From Vitellaria paradoxa (Eukaryota > Streptophyta > Magnoliopsida > Ericales > Sapotaceae): a stretch of 64,000 nt of DNA. The DNA is taken from contig CM034234.1 of the NCBI GenBank assembly GCA_019916065.1, positions 9,522,342 to 9,586,341 of the forward strand, written 5' to 3'. Of the stretch, positions 48,065 to 59,468 are shown piece after piece (the stretch's first letter is position 1; each line of letters opens with the position of its first letter). Under the pieces are notes generated by a model, which saw nothing but the letters and a program-made list of their open reading frames with translations, was not told the DNA's origin and made no database searches. A program made the translations under genes and the position numbers.

Positions 48065-48773
48065 AAGTGTGCGACTAGTGTTGTCAGTTGCATGAAGGAA
48101 GAACATATGAAAGTTAGCTGGGGAAAATATAGAAAAATGCCATTTTCAAATTTGCTTCTGCTGTTAATAAAAAAAAAAAAAAGATAAAATAACAAAGAAA
48201 ATTGCCTCTGCTGATTTAAGATGATTAATTTCCTTGCTTAGTGTAGGAAAAATTAAAACATTGCTGTAGAATTTTTTATTTACGTTTATATTTACAAAAA
48301 CAAATATATTTTTGGCTTTATAGCTTGCTTCAATGTAAAATATTTTTAGGAAAACACATTTAAACTCTATTTGGAATCTTATAAAAAAATTAAAGTTAGT
48401 TTTTGATAACTTTATTTATTTATTTGTTTTTGGTTAGCTTTTTACATTTTCAGGTTATTTTAAATAACAAATGACAAATACGTCAAATTAACAAGAAAAA
48501 AATTTAGAAGTTATTCTTTTTCCTTCTCAAACTTTAAAAAAAAAAAAAAAATATTAACTTCTGAGTAGTCAACTAAAAATAAAAGAAATAGCTCTTTTCT
48601 TTCCAAGCTAAGTCTTAGTCATGTTTTTATAAATATGTTTTTCAAAAATATCAATAAAAATATTCAAAAAATTTTTAATTGAGACAAATAAAGTTTTAAT
48701 GAGAAATGTTTTTGCACATTTATCCCTATATTTTAAGAATTTTTTTTTGTTTCTAAAAACATTTTATATTGAA

Positions 48774-48895
48774 GGAGCGTTTGGAGTGATGAAAAGTGAG
48801 ATAATTTGTGAGTTCATAATTCATGCATTGAGATAAAAGTGAATAAATTTTAGAAGTTTTTAGAATTTTTTTAGTGATTTGTCAAATAAACATTG
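48774..48895. repeat. Short MITE, family 1, best preserved left half
   Basis: GGAGCGTTTGGAGTGATGAAAAG, then GTGAGATAATTTGTGAGTTC, then ATAATTCATGCATTGAGATAA gives the clearest view of the family. The right end is degraded (GTCAAATAAACATTGAA). Confidence 0.6.
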
Positions 48896-49783
48896 AATGC
48901 AACTTTAATTATAACCTAGAGTGCTCTTAAAAAAAAATCTAGCACAATGTTAAATGTAAATAAGCCAAAAACTATGGGGGTATATTTTGGGCATTTAATT
49001 AGAATAAATTCAACATTGTTCGAGTGAAGAGTGTTTAATTACCTCAATCGTTTTCTGTTATTTATTGCATACTGGGGTGGTTATGGTGATTGGAAATAAT
49101 TGGCAGATATGATCACCTGCAAACTCTCGTGCCTCTCTTATGTATGTGTCGATCCATGATCAAGCGATATCCCCCATCGGATGAAGAAGAAGTAGGGGGA
49201 CCATCTTCAACAGAGACAAATATAATCATGATTGGGGGGGGGGGGAGTTGAGTGACCAATGCCGTTGATTTCAAATGGGGATAGTGCTTTAATTTTCATT
49301 TGATAAGTACCAACGATTACAGCGCAGAAATTTTGGGTGTGGTCCTCCCTGCACTCACATCCCCGCAGCTGCAACATTATCTTTACCGCAGAAATTTTGG
49401 AATACTTGGATTCATATAAGTCTGTATATGTCCACTGGAAGGTGGAATGTCTACAATTATGAAAGTTAAATTGCAATGAGCTTAGAAAGGAAAAAAAAAA
49501 AAAAAAAACCTCTTTTTTTTTCCCTGATAAATTTTGAGCAAGTATATAAGTTTAGTTTAGGTCTGTAGTATGTAACTTTTTTTTTTTTTTTGGAAAATCA
49601 AAAAGTGTGATATATATATATATTATGCGCTATCATACTTATTTTTTTATAATATATTCTGAACAGATTTGAACTGGTAATTTATTGTGTAAAAAGTAAA
49701 TTCACCAACTAATATATCAGAGTCGAAGGCGTGATATGACACCTTATCACTTTACGACTGGCAAAAAAATAGTCCCTTCTCTT
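48896..49783. other. Intergenic DNA right of the OFP gene
   Basis: No gene is seen. The block 49070-49480 is GC-richer and unique-looking, with a poly-G run near 49232 and CGCAGAAATTTTGG occurring twice (49323 and 49388). It has no credible frame. Confidence 0.4.
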
Positions 49784-50028
49784 CTGTGGTCGGGGAGAAG
49801 CCCGCAGTCATTACTCATAGGTGTGCACTGGGTGAAACCCGTCTCATGACCCTAGCGGCGTCTCGTGACCCTAATCGGCTAAAAATCACAAGAAGGTAAA
49901 CCAGTTTAGGTAAATCCTAACTGACTGGCACAACCGAAAAGAAAATAGACAAGTCCCGTGAAATAGACTCGAACGCGGGACCTTACAGTCACCGTGCCAA
50001 TAACCCGACCAACTCGACTACCCCGAAG
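49784..50028 (-). mobile_element. tRNA-derived SINE with long target-site duplication
   Basis: Read on the minus strand, the element starts TTCGGGGTAGTCGAGTTGGTC. It contains an A-box-like TAGTCGAGTTGG (50020-50009) and a B-box-like GCGTTCGAGTC (49976-49966) at the spacing of a Pol III promoter, followed by a tRNA-unrelated body of about 165 bp. The flanks GGCAAAAAAATAGTCCCTTC...(49760-49783) and GGCAAAAATAGTCCCCTC...(50029-50050) are near-identical direct repeats of about 22 bp, as made by LINE machinery. The 3' end lacks a long poly(A). Au-like or other plant SINE families are possible; I cannot assign it. Confidence 0.75.
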
Positions 50029-50050
50029 GGCAAAAATAGTCCCCTCTCTT

Positions 50051-52168
50051 GCAAATAAAAAACTTGGTCTTGTATGTTGGTTTGGTTGAAATATCACAAA
50101 TTCAAAAGCATTCTCACGGGGTGGGAGAGAAGGTTGTTCCCAGAGATAAAATGGTGGTCCTAAGGGACAATTCATTTTGTATTCAATCTTGATCTTTGAA
50201 TTCACAATGGCTCATAAAATGATATATGGATATATATATACACACATATATTTGTACGTATGAAAGAGATGTTTGCTTGTGGGAGAAATTATTTCCAACC
50301 GTCTGTCACATGGGTGTAACTTTCGCGGTAATGTACTTTTATAACTTTTGCAGTAATTTTAGCATGGATAATTTTATAGAACTAGAAAATAAACCTAAAA
50401 AAAAATTAAATTATAAAAATAATGTGAATAAGAGTTTCTCTATCATTTTAAAATAAAACATCACACAAATAAAACTTATTAACAAAGTAGCGTTTTACGC
50501 ATCATTCTGATAGAATTTTTTAGTATTATTTTACGATAGAATAATATTTCTCTTTTAGTATCATGTTATTTTTCATGTGTTTGATTAAAAAAAAAATCAT
50601 TTCTTTTTATATGACAATGACACGAAATAATTATATGTGCATGTGGTGTACTGGTTCTAAAGTCTAAATCAGTGATTAGTTGATAGTTACCTCTTGCACC
50701 CAACAACCTTTCTAAGATTCTTTCCTTTTATATATCTTTTCCTCTCATTTTCTCAGCAGCCAAATGAAGCATTTAACTTGCCGCAACTTCATTGATCTGA
50801 ACCATCACTATTAAGTACTTATGATAGCTGCATACCACACATTTCAATCCTAGCTAGTGAAATTAATGTTAGTTTCTTAGCCTTCTAGGGTGCGTTTAGT
50901 GTATTAAAAAGTGAGATTTTAATTTTATTATGTTGTTATCACGTATTATTTTTTAAAAAAAATTATGTATTTGGTAAAAGTTTATAGAAGTTGGAGAAAT
51001 TTAATAAAAATTAGAGAATTATTTGGTAAATTTTAATGAAGTAAGTTAAGAAAAATTAATAAAAATTAGTAATTTGTGAAAAGTTGATAAAAACTAATAC
51101 TTGTCAAACAGGGCTTAAGGTTTAATTGAGCTTTGTAGATCAAGTGGGTTCAGCTAGTCCATGCATTCAAATTTCAGCATGGGCAGTTATAATGGCACTT
51201 CTCTTTAGGATTAAACATATGGTTAATTATGATTTTAATGGGTTGCTTGCGTAATGATGAGGGCCTTTCACTAGAAAAACTACTTTGAGGACATGTTTGG
51301 TACTGAAAAATTTAGATGTAAAAGATTATAGAGATAATTATTATCTTGATAATGGTTATTGGATTTATAAGTTTGTGATACATATGTTTGAAATAAGGGA
51401 GTAAATATTACTTGAAAATTTGGAATGTTAAAAATTTTGAAAGGGTAAAAGTTAATTATATTTGGAATTAGAATAAATTGATAAGGATAAAAATTAATAT
51501 TTAATTTTAATAAATTGCTATAATAAAAGAAATCACCATAATCATTGTTATTTCAATAATAATTGATTTTAATAAAAAAATATATTATTAAAATATATAT
51601 TTTTAAATTATTATAGAATAATATTCAATAGTAATTAATTTTAATATTAAATTATTATTTGTTAAAAATTATTTTTATTTTGATAAAACAATTTAGTAAA
51701 ACAAATAATTTTAGTTTATTTAAATAAATTGTTGATTTTAATAAATTATATTAATGCAATGCATAATCTAGTAAATTATTATTTATGAAACATAGTTTTC
51801 ATTTAATAAAATTTTTAATAAAATAAATTATTTTAATAAGTCATTCTTATTTATTAAAAATTAATTTTAATTTGAAAAAATAAATAATTTAGGTCATAAA
51901 TTAATATTTTCAATAGTGTTATTTTAATAAAATAAAATAAAATATTTTAATAATAAATTATCATTTATTAAATATTATTTTGATAAAATAATTCGATAAT
52001 TAATTAATTTTATTTTGATTAAATAAATTATTATTTTATAATATTTATTATAATTATTCAAAGGAAAACGTTGCTTAAGATCTTACATGGGGTAAAGAAA
52101 TATTTTACAAGGACAATGAGAAAAGTGTAAAATTTTTTTATTACTTTCTATTACCCACCTTCCCTCTA
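50051..52168. other. AT-rich intergenic DNA
   Basis: No gene is supported. A patch at 50640-50870 is less AT-rich, with TATATATC and a pyrimidine-rich stretch before a 16-codon frame at 50764-50814. A degraded MITE-like segment lies at about 50891-51118. The rest is AT-rich with ATTATTTTAATAAA-type repetition. Confidence 0.45.
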
Positions 52169-52646
52169 GGTCCCGTTTGGTAACGTTTTCGTTTTCTGTT
52201 TTTTTGTTTTTGTTTTCAAAATTTTGTGAACTTGTAACAGAAACATGTTTGATAAACCTGTTTACGTTTTTTTGTTTTCAAAAAAAAATGAAAACATAAA
52301 CAGAAAAAATGTGTTTTCACTCTGATTTTCTTTTCTGTTGCCAATATTTTGTCAATTTTAAAACTTCATCCATTTTTGTTGCATTATATAAAAATAAATT
52401 ATTTTATTCAAATATTTTATTAAAATAATTTATTTTAATAAATAATATAATTAAATTAATTATATAAATTAATATAAATTATTTTTAATAAATAATAAAA
52501 TTAAATATTTTCTAAAATAAAAAATATATAATTATAAATAAATTTATATTTCTAAACTCAGTTTCAGTTTTTATTTCAGAAAAAATAAACGATAACAGAA
52601 AACAAAAAATAATAACAAAAAAACGATAGCGTTGTTAAACGGGCCC
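52169..52646. repeat. GGTCCCGTTTGGTAACG-ended MITE, compact copy
   Basis: The left end GGTCCCGTTTGGTAACG and the right end (reversed, GGGCCCGTTTAACAACG) are inverted repeats. The flanks CTA (52166-52168) and TTA (52647-52649) fit a 3-bp PIF/Harbinger duplication with one change. Subterminal phrases (CGTTTTCTGTTTTT, AACAGAAACATGTTTGATAA) match the larger copy at 33232-34259. Confidence 0.7.
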
Positions 52647-52771
52647 TTAGTAATTAGTTTTTTAATTTTTTATTAATTTAATATTTTTATCTTTTATAAT
52701 TTAAAACAAATTGAAAATGTAAAAAGATAATTTTTTGCCAGTTAAAAAAAAAAGCAAAAATTTTTTTTTTT

Positions 52772-52862
52772 TTGGTAGGTGAGTACGGAGGGCGAGACTT
52801 AGGTCGAATCCGGATGGTGAGTGGGAAGGAAGTGCTTTGCCACCCAACCAAAAGTCACGCTA
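52772..52862 (-). repeat. Possible short tRNA-like SINE remnant with poly(A)
   Basis: On the minus strand TGGTTGGGTGGCAAAGCACT and GGATTCGACCT resemble Pol III A and B boxes, and the segment ends in a run of A (T on the plus strand at about 52758-52771). No clear target duplication is found, so this is tentative. Confidence 0.35.
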
Positions 52863-54590
52863 AATTGACAAAAAGTTAAGTACCTAAATACCAAAAGGAC
52901 GCTAAGCACAACTAAAACCAAAGGTTGAATCAACTGAAACTCAAAAAGTAGACTTAATTAAACAACGAATCATATATCTTGTGAGATTTTGGAGTTCAAC
53001 TCGCACTCGATTCACAAAATCGACGTACAAGTTTAATGAGTTAAATGTGATTTTTTTAATGTCTCGATGTGAATTCGACCACAACCTCTAGTCAAGTATA
53101 TAAATCAGCATGAAAACTCACGAATTGGTTGAAAAAATATAAATACATATATAATATTTTAATTTAATTTAATTTAATTTAATTATTCATTTTAGTTTTT
53201 AGTGATTAGACCAAAATGATATTGTTTCAATTAATTAACTTATTTACAAATTAAACTTAATTGAGTCTAAATAATTTATTGTCAAGCCAAGCTCATTAAG
53301 CCTATACAAAAGTTTGAACTTGAGTTTGGATAAACTAAAACTAGATTCGACTTAACTTAATTTACATTCCTATTAAAAAGTAATGCTTAAGCTTCTCCCT
53401 CATGCTTCTTGCTATATGGCATTCGATTCATCAAATTAAGGCCCCATTTAGTAAAACAAAAGAAATTAGTTTATTTTTGTTTTTATTATTATTTTTTGTT
53501 TAATATAACTTTTATTCATCAAATTTATTTTTTGAGTAATTTTAGAATGTTATTTACGATTAAAAAATTATAACTAAGAGAACTCACATACCCAAAAAAA
53601 ATAATTTATTTTTTTAAAAACACTAGTTTATTTCACCTGTAAGTGAATTTTTTCTTTAATTTTAAGTATATATATTTTTTAATAATATGAATAACATATG
53701 CTTAAAAGTTATATGAAAAGAAAAAGTTCAAAATTTGACCAAATAACAAAGAATTACAAGGTAAAAATAAAAAATAACCGAACAACTTCCTTGTGAATTA
53801 CTTACCAAAAAAAAAAACTTCCTTGTGAATTTACCAAACAAAGCCTACGTCTAATTAATTAAGCAAAGCATTTGAAAGCAGCAATTTCATGGAGACATCC
53901 TAGCACAATGTGCTCCACAGTTTCTGCTGCGGTCTCTTAAATTTAAAGAAAAAAAAAATTATAAAGGAGAGTCAACTATTCCACTTCAAAAATTTTCTGG
54001 ATTCGCCACATGGCATGATCTTTCAGGGCTTTAATCTCTGAGCCGAGATTCTATTCCGAGCCGCGAACCTTCTAAACTTTGTGCCATTGCCTTTTTTTTT
54101 TTTTTTCTTAAATCCAATGCACATTCAGCAATGTGGATAAATTAATCAGGACATTAGGTTAGTTTATTCCAATTAGAAAATTGTCATATATTCAATTTAA
54201 GATTCTTCCTTACCATTACCTCTTGTCTTCTTTCATGCCCATATTAACTATAATATATATACACACGCACTAGTGATTAAATCTTTACAATACATGAATT
54301 TATCATATTATACATTTATTTTAATTTTTAATTAAATTTCATGTTAATCACTTAAAAATAATTTTCATTTAATTATATACAAAAAAATAATTAAACTGTT
54401 AAATAAAAATTTAATTTATTAAAATAAGTTACCTAGGTAATTAATATATTTTACCTAATTAAAATATCACATAATAAATAAATTATTATTATGACTTAAT
54501 TATATTTATCAAGCATATAAGTGACATGAAATATTATGTTCAACTAGATATGTAAAACAATAAAAATTAAAAAAGTAATTTATTACATTA
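52863..54590. other. AT-rich intergenic DNA
   Basis: No gene is seen. Short GC-richer islands at 52860-53060 and 53860-54110 have no coding frame. A pentanucleotide AATTT tract lies near 53158-53183. Confidence 0.45.
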
Positions 54591-55060
54591 TTTTTATTTT
54601 TCTTTTTATAATTAGTAATAAATCTCAGAAAAACATCAAATAAATTAAAAATAACTATAAAAAGAGCTTTCTATTGAAATATAATACACCAAAAATTTAA
54701 ATTTTAACAATAATAAAAAATATAATAAAATCTAAAAAAAACATGTCAACAATCATATTAAAAAATACAATCAAAATTAAAAAAAAAAATCATACCTTGT
54801 ATTTTTTAATGCAAATTGAAAACTATAGCAAAAAGTAAGCTTTCTCTGTAATACACAAAAAAATTAAAATTTTATCTATAATGAAAAATATGATAAGTTT
54901 TAAAAATAGATGTTAACAATTACGCTAAAAAGTAAAATAAAATTTAAGAAACTCAAACTTTATATATTTTAACAATCACATTAAAAAATAGAATAAAATA
55001 AAAAGAAAAGCCAAACCTTATATATTTTAATGAATCAATTAAAAAATAAGTAAAAAATAA
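54591..55060. repeat. Degenerate tandem-like repeats
   Basis: Phrases such as AGCTTTCTNTNTAATACACCAAA (54666 and 54837) and ATGTCAACAATCATATTAAAAA (54745, 54908, 54960) recur at spacings of roughly 55-170 bp. The units are too diverged to define exactly. Confidence 0.4.
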
Positions 55061-55462
55061 ATACATAAAAATTAATATCAATATAAAAAATATCATTTAA
55101 TAAAAATAAATATTACAAACTTATCTTTATTCGTAATGATCTAAAAGAAACTAATAAACAATCGCTTCCAACCATACTTGTACTAAGTAAAAGGCATCAT
55201 AATAAAATTCTAATAAGTTTTTCTGGGTGTGAATAGTACATTATATCATTTTTTTAGTTTGTTATGTGTATTAAATTTCATATGAATTTGTATTTTATTT
55301 TCAGATAGGAATATATTACTTAATCAAACAAATATCAAATCAACTAATCCATTTGATAGTGGTTAATAAAAATTACCAAATTATTTATTAAAATATAAAA
55401 ACATAAAAAAAAAGAAGTTATATAATAAATAGAAGTATAAATTAAATAAATATATTAAGTGA

Positions 55463-56440
55463 TATTAATGAACATTTTAGTTTAAATAGAATTATAAATA
55501 AGTGATAATTATGTATAATACCAATTTTATTTTAGATATAATTATAAATTAATATCATTATAATTATAAATTAATTTTAATAATTGAATTATATATTTAA
55601 TAGGATAATTATTTTTTCCAGTTTTCTATTTAATAATTATCACTACTATTATTATTTTATTGTTATTATTATCGTTTAAATAATAATTTATTAATATATG
55701 GAAAAAATATAAATATTATTTATTAATAAATGAAAATATTTATTTATCTATCTAATAAAATAAAATTTATTTTTTTATATTGTATTAAAATATAAAAAAG
55801 AATAAGGAAGTTCTACGATAAATATAACCTGGATGTAGATAATGCCAATTGTTTTTAATTTTATTAAATTCACTAATTTTTAATTTATCCAAAAAATAAG
55901 AAGAGTATTTGTTTTGATTTTTAATTCCAAAAATCTTATTAGAATTTATCCAATTGGTAGAATTTAATTAGTATTAAAATTAATCAATGAACATTCTAAT
56001 TCAAATAAAATTATAAATAAATGGTAATTATATATAATACTATTTCCTTTTAAATTATATAATTAAAAATTAAGATAATTATAATTATACATTGATGACT
56101 ATAAATTAAAATCCTTATTTAATAGACTAATTATTTTTTGCATTATTTTGCTTAATAATAAAAATATTTATTATGTTTTATTTTTTACATTATTTTGTTT
56201 AATAATAATAGTAATATTTATTATGTTTTAAATAATAATTTATTAAAATATAAAAAAATAAAAAATAAGAATATGTTTTAAATAAAAATAAACAATAAGA
56301 AGTTGTACAGTAAATAAAAGTGTAGATTAAATAAAAATATCAGGTGAAATCTATGAACATTCTAATTTGAATAAAATTAAAAAATGTGAATAAGTAATAA
56401 TTATGTAAATTACTAATTTCTTTATAAGGTAATTAAAATA
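55463..56440. repeat. Three diverged direct repeats
   Basis: AATGAACATTNTANTTNAAAT, followed by AGAATTATAAATAA-like and GTAATTATNTATAATAC-like phrases, occurs at about 55467, 55986 and 56352. Each is followed by TAATTATAATTA-type sequence and AATANNATAATTATTTTTNCA blocks. Confidence 0.5.
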
Positions 56441-56580
56441 ATTATAATTAGTGACATATGTCACAACAATACACGTGTCATAATTGTTGCGCAAATTAAA
56501 TCTTATGTAACACAAAATAATTATAATTAGGTGTCACGTGTCATAATCGTAACGCAAGTTAAGTCTTATGCTGTACAATG
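56440..56580. repeat. Tandem pair carrying CACGTG motifs
   Basis: Units start with AATTATAATTAG at 56440 and 56519. Each contains CACGTGTCATAAT (CACGTG at 56472-56477 and 56535-56540) and CGCAANTTAANTCTTATG. The second unit is a few bases shorter. Confidence 0.65.
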
Positions 56581-57862
56581 TCTTGCCAGACTCTATTATA
56601 TATATATATATATAATATGATATATGGTATATATAAAACGTAAGAATTATAAAAATGATCTATTTTTAGTAGGTACACGTATTATTAGTCTAGTTTTAAT
56701 GGAGTATAGAAATATTATGGGTATAAAAATTTTAAGATGATATTTTAACAGGTATGAGAACAAAAATAATTATAGTAGTCTCTACTTCATTTCGACATAT
56801 TTTTTATAAATTAATTATATTATATTATATAATAGTGTATACTAATATATAATAGTATTTAATTTAAAATATATGTAATTTTTATTTTTAATAAATATTA
56901 TATAAATGACAAATTCTCTTTTATTTGTTCACTTATTTATTTTTGTTCATGAACTTAGGGTTGTTTGAGGGAGCAAGGGCCCAGAATACCCAATTTTGAC
57001 AGGCGGCCCGGAATGCTTTGCCATGTTTGCCGATTCAAGTTCCAAATTCCCATGTTTCGATATTGGAATTGTACAGGGAGAGTAAAATAAAGGAGGCAAA
57101 TTAATTTAACTAAATATACGAATACTTAAATAAAAAGTTAAAAAGTAAATTAAAAAATATATATTCTCATTCGTTTTTGACTTAAAAATAAATAAAACGA
57201 TAAATTTTGAAATTTTCAAAAGCTTATTTTTAGGTTAAAATTTTGAATTTGGGGCTCTCTGACATGTAGTAAAAACCGTTACATTAAAATTTAACGGTTC
57301 ATCTATATTTACATTTTTTTAATTGAAATAATGTGAATGTATCTGAAATATTAAATTAAAATCTAATGATCTCAAATTAATGTTACGGGATTAACATAGT
57401 ATTATTATGTCAGTCTCCCTTTTTTCTAAAAATTTTATTTTAAAAAATCGAGAATTAAAATTAAAAATACATAATTTTACTCTAATTTCAACGAATTTCT
57501 ACACTAGGTGCAATAATAAAAGTTCAACTTACCCAAAAAAAAAATAATAATAATAAAAGTTCAAAGATTTTAAAATTTCTAACTTTTGATTCATTAAATT
57601 AAAAAGATACATTTTGAAAAAAAAAACCATTTTAATAAATTGAAAATTTTAAATTAATGAATTTTTACTCCCATTGCAATTAATTTCTACACTAAACCTT
57701 TAAATGTAATATTGGAAAATGATTGGGTAAAACTATGTTTATGAAATTCGTTTGTTCTTAGGTGAATCAACCCTAATAATGCGAACGGCTAGTGACCATC
57801 AAATTGTTATAGGAAATGAGAAATGTGTTAATTCATCCCAAGATCAAAATTATCTCGTAATG
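56581..57862. other. AT-rich intergenic DNA
   Basis: No gene is seen. It has a TA run at 56595-56615 and a GC-richer unique patch at 56940-57080 without a frame. Confidence 0.45.
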
Positions 57863-58008
57863 GAGCCGTTTAGAGTCACAAAAAATTTTATAAAATGATA
57901 AAAAATTTTAAAAATTATTTATTTTTATCTTATTATAAAAATTGTGAACTCCAAACTTATTTTTCTTTATTTTATTTTATATCTTTTTTGCCACTTTAAA
58001 AGCGAAAT
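57863..58008. repeat. Short MITE, family 1
   Basis: GAGCCGTTTAGAGTCACAAAA at the left and TTTTTTGCCACTTTAAAAGCG at the right are imperfect inverted repeats. The core AAAATTGTGAACTCCAAACTT fits the family. Confidence 0.45.
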
Positions 58009-58397
58009 CTAAGTAACAAATGGATAATAACCGTACGATCAAATTGTTATCGGATCTGGCAACTGATTTATCAACTTGTTTAAAATTTTAAATGGGAGTA
58101 TGCCACACCAGATCGTTTCGTCTATCGGACAAACAAACAAACAAACACCCTGCAGGCTTTTACTTGTCAAAACCTAGAAGTTAACCACCGCATTTACTTG
58201 TGTGGATTTGGCCTTGGTTTGATCATCATGAAGATAATTGACCCATTAATGAGACCTTCATTTTCCGAGAAAATTTTTTAATTTTCCTGGAATTCGTGAC
58301 CAAACAGCCTAGAAGTTGGCGTCTTGCCCGTTTACCTCAGCTGTATGGGCTGATTTGCATTAAATGCCCCGATTAGCAAAACCCGACGTCTTAGTTA

Positions 58398-58523
58398 GAG
58401 TTGTTTGATTAATGGAAGTTTGATAAAAAATATTGTAAAAATGTAAAAATGGTATATGATAAAATTTAATAAAAAAATAAATTTTAATAAATTTTGATTA
58501 ATTGTAACTAATCAAACACCTTT
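58398..58523. repeat. MITE, family 3
   Basis: GAGTTGTTTGATTAATGGAAG at the left and TGTAACTAATCAAACACC at the right are inverted repeats. The interior (AAAAATGTAAAAATGGTATATGATAAAATTTAATAAA) resembles the copy at 62156. Confidence 0.55.
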
Positions 58524-59459
58524 ACTTTATCCTTTTTTTAAATTTTGAGCATACGGTGTTATAGAAAAAGGACATTTGTATAAAACGTTGTGTTGTATAT
58601 GTATACATATTAATTATATTTTTAATTGTTTATTTATAAAATATTTTATTTTATATAAATTTTTTAATAATTACAATTTACTCTTATTCGATTTGACCCA
58701 AAAAAAACATATAACTAACGAATAAAATATCCGAAGATTAAGGTAAGAAATTTCTTATTTTTTAATTACAAGATAATATATTTCAGAAAGTCACTACTAT
58801 TTATTAATAAAAATATTCAAAAAAATTAGGGTACACGAAGAAATTTTGAAAGATTTAAAAATCAATATATAACCTATTTTGATTTGAATTAAAGTATAAA
58901 ATTAAATAAATTTATTAAATTTAATTGAATTAATATCTTGTGAGTTAAAATTAGTTAAAGGATAAAGTTTTTTTACAAAAATATATAGATAAAGTTATAT
59001 TTTTTTATCATTTTTTATGTTAAAAATATTATTTTATTTTTCAAAAATACACAATTCGAAATTCATTAAAAAAAGAATCTGTCTCTATTTTTTTTTCGAA
59101 AACAATCTTTATTTTTACAATCACACCTGAGGCCCGACAGTTCATGAAGTATAAAGTTAACGTACACTGTCAATTTTACAATGTAAATTAATTAAAACAC
59201 AAAAGATTATATGCTAATTTTTTAAATTAAAGATGATTGGATACTCTTTTATTTTTAATATTTTATCTTTTTCGATTAAATTTTAAAGAGGTAAAATGTA
59301 ATTATCATTTATTTTTTTTTATCTTTCGATATTTTAACAAGAAGTGTGGGTGCAGAAGGGTAAAAATTTAACTACGTATGAAAAGTATGAAAATTTTTTA
59401 CCGTATCAACTTTTTAATGGAGAATCGGGACATAAAAATTAACCGCGAGGAAAGGCCAG
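58524..59459. other. AT-rich intergenic DNA
   Basis: No gene or RNA is recognisable. Composition is uniform and AT-rich. Confidence 0.45.
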
Positions 59460-59468
59460 GAAACGAGT

